This document shows, piece after piece, positions 26,841 to 34,317 of a DNA stretch of 43,943 nt (position 1 is the stretch's first letter; every line of letters begins with the position of its first letter). The DNA lies in assembly GCA_027483175.1 (NCBI GenBank), contig JAIXVE010000169.1, positions 1-43,943 on the forward strand. Direction: 5' to 3'. The notes under the pieces are model-generated. The model searched no databases, was not told the origin of the DNA, and saw only the letters and a program-made list of their open reading frames with translations. This DNA comes from Verrucomicrobiaceae bacterium. Lineage in GTDB: Bacteria; Verrucomicrobiota; Verrucomicrobiia; Verrucomicrobiales; V1-33. The position numbers and the translations under genes were made by a program.

Positions 26841-27923
26841 ATGAGTGCAAATGATCCGCGCGAGCAACTGGCCGCGCACCGTCAGGCGAATGTGATGCTG
26901 TCGCGGGTGGCGGCGTCGCTTTACTGGATGAGCCGTTATCTGGAGCGTGCTGAGAACATTGCGAGGCTGCTGGATGTGAATCTGCAGATCAGCGTGGATT
27001 TTGACCGGAGTGACGAGCAGTTTCTGGAGGAGCACTGGCTGCCGGTGCTGCGGTCATCGGGGAGCGAGGCGCAGTTTTTCGAGGTCTACAAGACGGCGGA
27101 CAGCACGACGGTGCCGGAGTTCCTGACATTTACGGCGGGGGACGGGTGTTCGATCCGGGCGTGTGTGGCGGCGGCGCGTGAGAATGCGCGGCAGGTTAGG
27201 GATCAGATCTCGTTCGAGATGTGGGAGGTGCTGAATGATGCGTGGCTGTTCCTGAAGGATGCTGCGCCGGAGAGCATCCGTGGGGCGAATGCGCCAGGGT
27301 TCTACGAGCAGATCAAGCGGTTCTCGCATTTGTTCCAGGGGCTGACGGATTCGACCTTTTCGCGGAATGAAGGGTATGAATTCATTCAGTTCGGGAAGTT
27401 TCTGGAGCGGGCGGACAAGACGTCACGGCTGCTGGACATCAAATATCACATTCTGCTGCCGAACCTGAATGATGTGGGCGGGGCGGTGGACACGCTGCAG
27501 TGGCAGGCGGTGCTGCGGTCGACGAGTGCGCTGGAGAGTTACCGGCGGTTTTATGTGCAGGAGATTGTGCCGTGGAAGGTGGCGGAATTTCTGCTGATGT
27601 CGGATTCGTTTCCGCGATCGGTGCGGTACTGTGTGGAGCAGTGCGATCATTTCATGCACCGGATTGCGGATATTCCGGCTGGGGATTACCGGACGCCGGG
27701 TGAGCGGCGGTTCGGGCGGTTTGTGCAGAACCTGAGGTTTGCGGCGATCGAGGAGATCATGAACGGGGGTCTGCACGAGTATCTGACGGGGGTGCAGGCG
27801 GAGCTGGAAGCGGTGGGGAGCCTTGTCTACGAGAGTTTCATGTATCATCCACCGGTGGACATGGCGGCGGAGATCCGCTTGCATCAGCAGGAGCAGCAGC
27901 AGCAGGAGTACCGACGGGTTTGA
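26841..27923 (+). CDS. Alpha-E (DUF403) domain protein
   Basis: The 360-residue, all-helical product carries the alpha-E hallmark VAASLYWMSRYLERAENIARLLD near residues 24-46, followed by helices with FWEVL-like and FLERADKTSRLLDIKYH segments. Its function is unknown; it always accompanies the permuted ATP-grasp enzyme, sometimes as one chain, and may be its partner. It starts 21 bp after the ATP-grasp stop; ATG 26895 (MLSRVAAS) is the usual family start and an alternative. The C-terminus is Gln-rich (EQQQQEYRRV). The transglutaminase gene follows 31 bp downstream. Confidence 0.9.
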   Translation: MSANDPREQLAAHRQANVMLSRVAASLYWMSRYLERAENIARLLDVNLQISVDFDRSDEQFLEEHWLPVLRSSGSEAQFFEVYKTADSTTVPEFLTFTAGDGCSIRACVAAARENARQVRDQISFEMWEVLNDAWLFLKDAAPESIRGANAPGFYEQIKRFSHLFQGLTDSTFSRNEGYEFIQFGKFLERADKTSRLLDIKYHILLPNLNDVGGAVDTLQWQAVLRSTSALESYRRFYVQEIVPWKVAEFLLMSDSFPRSVRYCVEQCDHFMHRIADIPAGDYRTPGERRFGRFVQNLRFAAIEEIMNGGLHEYLTGVQAELEAVGSLVYESFMYHPPVDMAAEIRLHQQEQQQQEYRRV

Positions 27924-27954
27924 ACGCTCCCGCCCGGCGTCACCCGTCTTCATA

Positions 27955-28845
27955 ATGCCAGATCCGACTGAATTCCTCCACAACGCCGGTTCCCTGCCGT
28001 TGCGCCTTCGGGTGCAGCATCTGACGCATTATGCGTATCAGGGGCCGGTGACGGACAGTTACAATGATCTGCGGCTGTGTCCGGTGACGGACCCGCTGCA
28101 GCGATGTGTGGATTTCAAGCTGGAGGTGGAGCCGGCGACGGCGGTGCAGACGTACATGGATTTCTATTTCAACCGGGTGGATCATTTCGAGCTGCACGAG
28201 CCGCATGATTTTCTGCGGATTCGTTCGGAGTCGCTGGTGGAGACGATTCCGGATGGGCGCGGGCCGGTGACGGGGGATTTTCCCGTGGTGATGCTGGATT
28301 CGGTGGAGGTGACGGAGAACTATTTCGATTTCCTGACGGATTCGGATTTTGTGTCGCTGGATGCGGAGCTGTGGCGGGAGGCGGTGGATGTGCTGCCGGG
28401 CGGGGTGACTGATCTGTGGCGGGATGCACTGTCGCTGGGGCGGCATGTTCATGACACGTTTGTGTACGAGACGGCGTCGACGAATGCGGGCACGCGGATG
28501 ACGGAGGTGCTGCGTACGCGGCGCGGGGTTTGTCAGGATTTTGCGCATGTGATGATTGCGCTGTGCCGGAGTCAGGGGATCCCGGCGCGGTATGTGAGCG
28601 GGTATTTCTTCAATGACAGCCGGCAGGCGGGCGAGATCGAGGCGTCGCACGCGTGGGTGGAGGTGTTTCTGCCAGGATTCGGGTGGAAGGGTTATGATCC
28701 GACGCACCGGCGGGAGTCGGACACGCGGTACATCAAGCTGGCGACGGGTCGGGATTACGGGGATATCCGGCCGGTGTCAGGGACGTTCCGGGGGAAGGGG
28801 ACGCGGGAGTTGAAGGTGGAGGCGAGTATCCGGCTGGCGGAGTGA
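27955..28845 (+). CDS. Transglutaminase-like cysteine peptidase family protein
   Basis: The 296-residue protein has the bacterial N-terminal transglutaminase beta-domain (LRVQHLTHYAYQGPVTDSYND) and a papain-like core. The catalytic triad is visible: Cys193 in RRGVCQDFAHV, His232 in ASHAWVEVF and Asp248 in YDPTHRR. It has no signal peptide. It would hydrolyse or transfer amide bonds, and in this conserved three-gene set it may process the peptide made by the ATP-grasp enzyme. It is the last gene of the triad operon; a 293 bp gap follows. Confidence 0.92.
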   Translation: MPDPTEFLHNAGSLPLRLRVQHLTHYAYQGPVTDSYNDLRLCPVTDPLQRCVDFKLEVEPATAVQTYMDFYFNRVDHFELHEPHDFLRIRSESLVETIPDGRGPVTGDFPVVMLDSVEVTENYFDFLTDSDFVSLDAELWREAVDVLPGGVTDLWRDALSLGRHVHDTFVYETASTNAGTRMTEVLRTRRGVCQDFAHVMIALCRSQGIPARYVSGYFFNDSRQAGEIEASHAWVEVFLPGFGWKGYDPTHRRESDTRYIKLATGRDYGDIRPVSGTFRGKGTRELKVEASIRLAE

Positions 28846-29138
28846 GGGGGGGCGGGGATGTGGAGAGGCGGGCCGTTGCGGGGTAGATACGTGGGGCGTG
28901 GATGGATTCGGATGGTTTATCGGATTTGGGAAATGGGGTGGGGCTATGGTGAGCGGGGCTTTTGTGGGGGAGGTTGGGGTTGGTGTGTGCGAGAGGGGGA
29001 ACCACGAATTTCGCGAATGGGCACGAAGGATTTATTGAATGGGAGCGGTCGGGCTCCCTTGGAGAGGGGCTGTTCGGCAATGAGACAGGCCTCTGCGGGC
29101 GGGGTCAGGGGTGACGGGGCGGGGGTGAGTGAGCCTTG
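28846..29138. other. Intergenic region at the edge of the repeat island
   Basis: No gene is evident. The first 150 bp is G-rich and featureless. At 29001-29028 a CACGAA-rich stretch (CCACGAATTTCGCGAATGG) resembles a short interspersed sequence I recall from this bacterial group. One copy of the AATGAGACAGACCTCT repeat is at 29072-29099. No clear terminator follows the transglutaminase gene. Confidence 0.6.
29072..29099 (+). repeat. Outlying copy of the AATGAGACAGACCTCT repeat
   Basis: GTTCGGCAATGAGACAGG is followed by CCTCTGCGGG. Together with its upstream TTGGAGAGGGGC it matches 29909-29951 over about 40 bp with few differences. It lies beyond the PIN gene, so the repeat family flanks the VapBC-like pair on both sides. 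Confidence 0.75.
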
Positions 29139-29552
29139 TCACAGGAAGGGGTTGATGACGGTGACTCCACCGTAGTCCTGGCCATGGTTGAGGTCCTCGG
29201 AGTAAACGGTGTGGCATCCGAGTTCCATGGCTGCGGCGATGATGGCGGCGTCCCAGTAGCGGATTCCGTGACGGGTTTTGATTTCGAAAGCGTGTTGGGC
29301 AAGAGCCACGGATGTCTCGACAAGCGGATAGCCCACCATGTGCCGGATCATGGCCGCGATTTCGTTGTGGGTTAGGCCGAGTTGTTTCTTGCGGAGCGTC
29401 ACGTCCATGAATTCCTGGAGAATCTGAACGGAGAGGCCGAAATCAGAGTCGCTCATGAGCCGCAGCGCGATATCCCGCTTTGGCTGGTCAGCGGGTGCGG
29501 CTGAGACGATGTAGATGAAGATGTTGGTATCGAAGAAGACCATCAGTCCCAT
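29139..29552 (-). CDS. PIN-domain ribonuclease toxin, VapC-like
   Basis: The 137-residue protein has the PIN acidic set: Asp8 in VFFDTN, Glu47 in LQEFMDV, Asp101 in YWDAAII and Asp120 in YSEDLNHG. PIN toxins cut tRNA or other RNA with Mg ions and are held inactive by a partner antitoxin. The antitoxin gene directly precedes it. The start is either ATG 29552, overlapping the antitoxin by 10 bp, or ATG 29543, overlapping as TGATG; the latter fits translational coupling better. The gene appears complete. Confidence 0.88.
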   Translation of the reverse strand: MGLMVFFDTNIFIYIVSAAPADQPKRDIALRLMSDSDFGLSVQILQEFMDVTLRKKQLGLTHNEIAAMIRHMVGYPLVETSVALAQHAFEIKTRHGIRYWDAAIIAAAMELGCHTVYSEDLNHGQDYGGVTVINPFL

Positions 29553-29803
29553 TTTCCCTGTTGGCGGTCGTAGATTTCATCGCGGTTCAAGGGGCCGATG
29601 GGCTCGGTGTTCTTTCCGGCGGAGAGTGCGGCGATGAGGGCTGCGGCACGTGCCTTGCGTTCTGCTTCCACATCCGCCGCTGGCTGGCGGATGGCGTGTT
29701 CCAAGCCTTGGATGACGAGGTCCTTCAGGGTGATTTTCCGCTGAACGGCAATGGTTTTTGCCCGGTGGAGCAGGTGTTCGGGGAAATCGATGGTCGTTTT
29801 CAC
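29543..29803 (-). CDS. Ribbon-helix-helix-type antitoxin, VapB-like
   Basis: The product is about 86 residues: VKTTIDFPEHLLHRAKTIAV, then ITLKDLVIQGLEHAI, which is the strand-helix-helix order of a ribbon-helix-helix DNA-binding domain. An Ala/Glu-rich segment and a C-terminal tail ending RQQGKWD probably bind the PIN toxin. The likely start is GTG 29803; TTG 29809 is possible. The frame stays open further upstream, but that part only translates the repeat array. The complex would normally repress its own promoter, which would lie within the repeats. Confidence 0.78.
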   Translation of the reverse strand: MKTTIDFPEHLLHRAKTIAVQRKITLKDLVIQGLEHAIRQPAADVEAERKARAAALIAALSAGKNTEPIGPLNRDEIYDRQQGKWD

Positions 29804-30485
29804 GAGCAAGGAATACTGCGATACGGGGATGTTGTCAAACAGCTGGTCAAATGGGGGTCGGGTGGTAATTGGGCAGACCTCTACGTGGCGCGCGGGGGAT
29901 GGGGCTTTTGGAGAGGGGGCTTGCTCGGTAATGAGACAGACCTCTTCGGGGCTTGGATTGGCAGGGGAATGGGGGGCAAGGGAATGGCGGCGATGTCGAG
30001 GGGGAAATTGGACAGACCTCTTCCGGGGAATAGGGCCTGTAGTGGGGACACCGGCTGAACGACGGGCGGGAATGTCGGCTCCCCGTTGTTGGGAATGCTC
30101 GGTGGCTTTGACGGGGGGGCGGATCCGGGGATGGGATCCAAGGGGGGCAAGCCGTGTCCCGCAATTAGACACAATTAGACAGACCTCTCTACAGCGGGCG
30201 TGGAGGGACGTCTTGTTCGGCAATGAGAAGACCTCTACGGGGCGGGGGATGGGCAATGAGACGGACCTCTGCGGGCCGATTATGAGACAGACCTCTACGA
30301 GGTGGGGATTTGGACGGCCACCCTCGACGCCCTGCGCATGGTCTACCGCACACCGTAGCCGAAATCACGGACACCGTTGCTTGTTCGGCAATGAGACAGA
30401 CCTCTTCGTGGGAGATTTGGCGGGAGGCGGATCCGGGGATGGGAATTGAGGGGGCAGGCCGTGGTCGGCAATGAGACAGACCTCT
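29804..30485. other. Repeat-rich region without intact genes
   Basis: This stretch lies between the antitoxin gene at 29543 and the broken toxin at 30486. It holds eight complete copies of the short repeat and most of a ninth, plus two copies of a longer unit (30119-30197 and 30427-30493). Frames through it read repeated Arg-Gly-Leu-Ser/Pro-His-type peptides, a product of the repeats, so no gene is called. The stretch 30303-30378 is not repeat-like and has no recognised content. Confidence 0.75.
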
Positions 30486-30491
30486 CTACAG
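29864..30491 (+). repeat. Cluster of nine AATGAGACAGACCTCT-type repeats
   Basis: Copies lie at about 29864-29886, 29923-29951, 30003-30027, 30160-30194, 30212-30241, 30252-30275, 30279-30302, 30380-30412 and 30463-30491. The best consensus is CTTGTTCGGCAATGAGACAG followed by ACCTCTNCGGGG. Some copies are diverged (AATTGGACAG or AATTAGACAG in place of AATGAGACAG), and the one at 30212 lacks a base. All share the same orientation. Spacing varies from about 26 to 167 bp, so it is not a CRISPR array. The repeats surround toxin-antitoxin genes and may be recombination or insertion targets; their role is unknown. Confidence 0.9.
30119..30197 (+). repeat. Longer repeat unit, copy 1 (pairs with 30427-30493)
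   Basis: Both copies begin GCGGATCCGGGGATGGGA, continue with a GGGGGCA(A/G)GCCGTG segment, and end with a short-repeat copy and CAGACCTCTCTACAGC. Copy 1 has an extra ACACAATTAG-type duplication. The pair is 308 bp apart and indicates a segmental duplication. Confidence 0.8.
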
Positions 30492-30493
30492 CA
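30427..30493 (+). repeat. Longer repeat unit, copy 2, ending inside the broken toxin gene
   Basis: This copy matches 30119-30197 up to the shared end CTACAGC. The TAG that closes the toxin remnant is the complement of the CTA in this end, so the breakpoint between toxin and repeat lies at about 30489-30493. Confidence 0.8.
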
Positions 30494-30581
30494 TGTTGCC
30501 CAGCCCGACGCTCCGCGATTCGTAGAAATCACGAATCTCCCTTAACTCTCCGTCGATGGCCGGGTGGTATTCGATTGTCAG
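30486..30581 (-). pseudogene. ParE/RelE-type toxin remnant, truncated at a repeat
   Basis: Directly after the antitoxin stop, the - strand reads about 31 codons, including TIEYHPAIDGELREIRDFYE and then GLGNML before TAG. This is the N-terminal pattern of RelE/ParE toxins, which are normally about 95-100 residues. Everything after the first third is missing, and the stop codon lies in the end of a repeat copy (30463-30493). The frame would start at CTG 30581, which overlaps the antitoxin stop, where an ATG is usual, so the start may also be damaged. The toxin is almost certainly inactive. Confidence 0.78.
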
Positions 30582-30796
30582 GCACGCAGACGGCGCATGA
30601 GTTCCTCGTGGCTGAGAGGGGTTACTGCTCCCGACTCCAGTTCGTGGTCACGCTGCTCTGCAAGGCGAAGCGTTTCGGCTTCACCTTCACTGATGAAATA
30701 GGGATCCTCCAAACTGGCCCAGAGCGATTCCGCCAGCACGGTACGATCATGCGGGGGAAGCTGCAGGGCGGCGGGAGCGATTTGGGCGTAGCTCAT
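30578..30796 (-). CDS. Addiction-module antitoxin (putative addiction module component family)
   Basis: The 72-residue protein has the family pattern MSYAQIAPAALQLPPHDRTVLAESLWASLEDP, then a Glu-rich middle and an ending LSHEELMRRLRA. This small-antitoxin family usually precedes and neutralises a RelE/ParE toxin. Here the downstream toxin is reduced to an N-terminal stub, so this antitoxin is an orphan. Its frame is intact, which could mean that the loss is recent or that it still binds another toxin. Confidence 0.82.
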   Translation of the reverse strand: MSYAQIAPAALQLPPHDRTVLAESLWASLEDPYFISEGEAETLRLAEQRDHELESGAVTPLSHEELMRRLRA

Positions 30797-30856
30797 GGCT
30801 GGCCGGCGGATGGCACGGCTGATTGCTGAGTGGACGCCGGGATTTCGCTCGCCCAG

Positions 30857-32662
30857 CTACTTGGATTCGGGCGCGGGAGGGGCGTCCGGTTTTTTCTCTT
30901 TGGCGGTGGTTTGGATGTAGAGTTCGCGGAGTTGTTTGAAGTCGACCTTGGTGGGGGAGTCGGTCATGAGGTCGCAGGCCTTGTTGTTTTTGGGGAAGGC
31001 GATGACTTCGCGGATGCTGGATTCGCCGGCGATGAGCATGGCGATGCGGTCGAGGCCGAGGGCGAGGCCGCCGTGCGGGGGTGCGCCGAAGCGGAAGGCG
31101 TCGAGGATGTGGGAGAATTTGATTTGTTGTTCTTCTTCGGAGACGCCGAGGACGGAGAACATTTTGGCCTGGAGGTCTTTTTCGTGGATCCGGATGGAAC
31201 CGCCGCCGAGTTCGTAGCCATTGAGGACGACGTCGTAGGCGACGGCGCGGACCTTGGCGTAGTCGCCGGCGTCGAGGAGGGGGATGTCGTCGCTGTTCGG
31301 GCGGGTGAAGGGGTGGTGGACAGCGGTCCATGAGCCGTCGTCGGTTTTGGCGAGGAGGGGGAAGTCGACGACCCAGAGGAAGTTGAGGTCGGTGGAGCCT
31401 TTGGTGAGGTCCATCATGTCGGCGATTTCGAGACGCGTGCGGCCGAGGATGGTGCAGGCGGATTCCCATTCACCGGCGACGAAGAAGACGATGTCGCCTT
31501 CCTCGATGCTGAGGGTGGAGATGAGGGCGGCTTTTTCGGCGTCGGAGAAGAACCTCCAGAGGGGGCTCTTGTACTCGCCATTCTCGCATTTGATGAAGGC
31601 GAGGGTCTTCACGGGGAGACCGGCCTGGACGGCGAGTTCGTTGAGCCGGTTCATCTGGCCGGTGGTGATGCCGGCGAAGCCTTTGGCGTTGATGGCTTTG
31701 ACGACCCCGCCGTTTTCGAGCGTGGATTTGAAGATTTTGAATTCGGTCCCTGCGAAGACGCTGGCGAGGTCGATGAGCGTCATGCCGAAGCGTGTGTCCG
31801 GCTTGTCGATGCCGTACTGGTCCATGGCCTGGTGCCATGTCATGCGCTGGAAGGGAGCGGGGACGTCGCGGTCCATGCCTGCTTTGAACATGGAGACGAG
31901 GAGGCCTTCGACGAGCTTGATGATGTCGTCCTGGCCCACGAAGCTGGCTTCGATGTCGATCTGGGTGAATTCCGGCTGACGGTCGGCGCGGAGGTCTTCG
32001 TCGCGGAAGCAGCGGGCGATCTGGAAGTACTTCTCGAGGCCTGCGACCATGAGGAGTTGCTTGTACTGCTGCGGGGCCTGGGGGAGGGCGAAGAAGTGGC
32101 CTGGGGAGAGACGAGCGGGGACGAGGAAGTCGCGAGCGCCTTCCGGGGTGGGGTTGGAGAGGATGGGGGTCTCGACCTCGATGAAGCCTGAGGCGTCGAG
32201 GTAGTTGCGGGCGGCGGCGGTGATTTTGTGACGCTGGCGGATGTTTTTGTTCATCCGCGGGCGGCGGAGGTCGAGGTAGCGGTACTGCATGCGCAGGTCC
32301 TCGTTGGAGAGCTCGCGGTCGAGCTGGAAGGGGAGGACGTCGGCTTTATTGAGGATGGCGACGGCGGTGCAGACGACCTCGATGTCGCCGGTGCCTAGTT
32401 TGTCGTTTTCGGTGCCGGAGAGGCGTGCGTCGACGCGGCCGGTGATCTGGATGACGTCTTCGTCGCGGAGCTTGTGGCTGAGGCTGGCGGCGTCGGCGTT
32501 TTCTTCGGTGCGGAAGACGACCTGGGTGAGGCCTTCGCGGTCGCGGAGGTCGAGGAAGATGACACCGCCCTGGTCGCGCACGGTATTGACCCATCCGGCG
32601 AGGGTGACGGACTGGCCGATATGGGCTTTGCGGAGTTCGTTGCAGTGGTGCGTGCGGTACAT
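30857..32662 (-). CDS. aspS: Aspartyl-tRNA synthetase
   Basis: The 601-residue protein has the full bacterial AspRS layout: an N-terminal OB-fold anticodon domain (VTLAGWVNTVRDQGGVIFLDLRD), the class II core with RYLDLRRP, motif 2 around FQIARCFRDEDLRADRQPEF, the bacterial GAD insertion domain in the middle, and motif 3 GLALGLDRIAML. It charges tRNA-Asp (possibly also tRNA-Asn in organisms without AsnRS) in the cytoplasm. The C-terminal tail is Lys/Pro-rich (KEKKPDAPPAPESK). The gene is on the - strand, divergent from nadD with about 100 bp between start codons. It marks the return to core chromosome after the repeat island. Confidence 0.97.
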   Translation of the reverse strand: MYRTHHCNELRKAHIGQSVTLAGWVNTVRDQGGVIFLDLRDREGLTQVVFRTEENADAASLSHKLRDEDVIQITGRVDARLSGTENDKLGTGDIEVVCTAVAILNKADVLPFQLDRELSNEDLRMQYRYLDLRRPRMNKNIRQRHKITAAARNYLDASGFIEVETPILSNPTPEGARDFLVPARLSPGHFFALPQAPQQYKQLLMVAGLEKYFQIARCFRDEDLRADRQPEFTQIDIEASFVGQDDIIKLVEGLLVSMFKAGMDRDVPAPFQRMTWHQAMDQYGIDKPDTRFGMTLIDLASVFAGTEFKIFKSTLENGGVVKAINAKGFAGITTGQMNRLNELAVQAGLPVKTLAFIKCENGEYKSPLWRFFSDAEKAALISTLSIEEGDIVFFVAGEWESACTILGRTRLEIADMMDLTKGSTDLNFLWVVDFPLLAKTDDGSWTAVHHPFTRPNSDDIPLLDAGDYAKVRAVAYDVVLNGYELGGGSIRIHEKDLQAKMFSVLGVSEEEQQIKFSHILDAFRFGAPPHGGLALGLDRIAMLIAGESSIREVIAFPKNNKACDLMTDSPTKVDFKQLRELYIQTTAKEKKPDAPPAPESK

Positions 32663-32763
32663 GGCGGAAATTTGGGGACGCGCAGACTGTCGTGGTTTTG
32701 AGCGGGCTCAAGCGGTGAAATCCGTGCGGTTGCGAGGGGAGCGGGAGTGGGGGAGGGGTGGGG

Positions 32764-33357
32764 ATGGGAGCGGAACGAGTGCAGCGAGTGGCGTTGTTCG
32801 GGGGATCGTTTGATCCGCCGCATCGTGGGCATGTGGCGATGGCGGAGGCGGCGGTGGGTGCGTGCGGGCTGGACCGGGTGGTGTTTGTGCCGTGTCGGGA
32901 GTCGCCGTTGAAGGGTCGGAGGCCAGGGGCGGGAGGGGTGGATCGGGTGGCGATGCTGGAGGGTGTGACGAGTGGGTTGGGGTGGGCGGAGGTGAGTGAT
33001 TGGGAGATTGGGCGTGAGGGGCCGAGTTATTCGTGGGAGACGGTGGAGTATTTCCGTGGGCGGTGGCCGGGGGTGGTGTTGTGGTGGGTGATGGGGGAGG
33101 ATCAGTGGGCGGCGCTGGAGCGGTGGGCGCGGCCGGAGGTGTTGCGTGAGGGGTTGCGGTTCATTGTGTTTGCGCGGCTGGGGGCGGAGCCGGAGCCGCG
33201 GGCGGGGTGGCGGATGACGGTGGTGCCGGGGGAGTGGGAGGTATCGTCGACGCGGGTGAGGGAAGTGCTAGCGACGGGCGGGGATGTGAGTGGGATGCTG
33301 ATGCCGGAGACTGAGCGGTACATCCGGGAGCGCGGGCTTTACGGGGCGCGGGAGTGA
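32764..33357 (+). CDS. nadD: Nicotinate-nucleotide adenylyltransferase
   Basis: The 197-residue protein makes deamido-NAD from nicotinate mononucleotide and ATP in NAD synthesis. It shows the nucleotidyltransferase motif GGSFDPPHRGH near the N-terminus (GGTFDPxHxGH in most NadD), a middle WWVMGEDQWAALERW (Asp of the MGxD motif) and the C-terminal SSTRVRE, matching the ISSTxIR motif. ATG 32764 has GGGGAGGGG just upstream; a GTG 6 bp earlier is possible. It converges with the hydrolase gene at 33393. Confidence 0.93.
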   Translation: MGAERVQRVALFGGSFDPPHRGHVAMAEAAVGACGLDRVVFVPCRESPLKGRRPGAGGVDRVAMLEGVTSGLGWAEVSDWEIGREGPSYSWETVEYFRGRWPGVVLWWVMGEDQWAALERWARPEVLREGLRFIVFARLGAEPEPRAGWRMTVVPGEWEVSSTRVREVLATGGDVSGMLMPETERYIRERGLYGARE

Positions 33358-33392
33358 GGGGAGTGGTGCCGGGGATTTGTCAGGATGGGTTG

Positions 33393-34298
33393 TCAGGGTG
33401 CGGCGGCGATGAGATCGTCGAGCATGGCGGCGGCCTGGAAGGCTGGGAGGGAGTAGTGGCCTTCGTCGACGAGGTGGAAGGAAGCGGTGGGGATGCGGCG
33501 GGCGAGTTTTTCGGCGAGGGACCAGTGGAAGTTGTTATCGAAGCGGCCGTGCCAGATGCGGACGGGGACTTGGATGGAGGCGGGGTTGAAGGGCCATGGT
33601 CTGGAGTAGAGCTGGCCGTCATCGAAGACGGATTGGCTGCCGGAGAGCATGGCACCGTGGAAGGAGGGGAAGAATTCGTCGAAGCGGGCGCGATTGGAGA
33701 GGGCTTCGCGGTCGCGCGGGGGGACGGTTTTGAGGATGAGCTTCATGATGGGCCATGGGAGCTGAATCTTTCCCAGCGTGACGGCGACGGCGATGATGGC
33801 GCGGAGGAGCCATGGGGCGACATCGTTGATGGCGAGCATGAAGCGGTAGGCGGGGAGGAGGGCGCGGCGGTCGGCTAGGTCGTCGAGGGGTGGGGCGCCG
33901 CAGCAGTCGAGGACGGCGAGGACGCGTTGGCCGAGGGATGCGGCGGTGGCGAGGGAGTAGGGGCCGCCGCCGGAGACTCCGAAGACGAAGAAGCGGTCGA
34001 CGCCGAGGGCGTCCATGACGGAGGCGGCGAGGGGCGGGAGGTCGAGGAACGAGCGGTCGGGGATGCGGGAGCTGTGGCCGAAGCCTGGGCGGTCGAGGGC
34101 GATGATACGGAGGTGGCGTTCGCGGGCGGGTTGGTCGAGACAGATACCCTGGGAGCTGCTGCCGGGCCAGCCGTGGAGGAAGAGGACTGGGGTGCCGTGC
34201 GGGTCGCCGTATTCGCGCCATGCGATGCGGCGGTTGAAGGTGGTGGTGATGCTGAGGCTGCCGTCGGGGTGGTGGGTGATGGGAGGCTGGCCTTGCAT
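33393..34298 (-). CDS. Alpha/beta hydrolase
   Basis: The 301-residue protein has a standard alpha/beta-hydrolase core. The oxyanion-hole motif HGWPGS is at 42-47, the nucleophile elbow GVSGG has Ser109, the likely acid is Asp254 in HGRFDNNFHW, and the His is 281 in DEGHYSLP. There is no signal peptide. Substrates cannot be inferred; esters, epoxides and C-C bonds are all possible. It begins 19 bp after the SET-domain gene and probably shares its transcript. Confidence 0.9.
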   Translation of the reverse strand: MQGQPPITHHPDGSLSITTTFNRRIAWREYGDPHGTPVLFLHGWPGSSSQGICLDQPARERHLRIIALDRPGFGHSSRIPDRSFLDLPPLAASVMDALGVDRFFVFGVSGGGPYSLATAASLGQRVLAVLDCCGAPPLDDLADRRALLPAYRFMLAINDVAPWLLRAIIAVAVTLGKIQLPWPIMKLILKTVPPRDREALSNRARFDEFFPSFHGAMLSGSQSVFDDGQLYSRPWPFNPASIQVPVRIWHGRFDNNFHWSLAEKLARRIPTASFHLVDEGHYSLPAFQAAAMLDDLIAAAP

Positions 34299-34317
34299 GT
34301 GTCAGGGAGTCCGGGGA

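Noticed and set aside
29804..30256. N-terminal extension of the VapB-like antitoxin
   Set aside because: The extra 150 residues translate the short repeats; the conserved domain starts at GTG 29803.
29864..30491. CRISPR array
   Set aside because: Repeats are diverged, spacing runs from about 26 to 167 bp, and no cas gene is present.
29072..30493. Integron cassette array with attC sites
   Set aside because: Toxin-antitoxin genes with repeats suggested it, but the repeats lack the paired GTTRRRY and complementary core of attC, and no integrase is seen.
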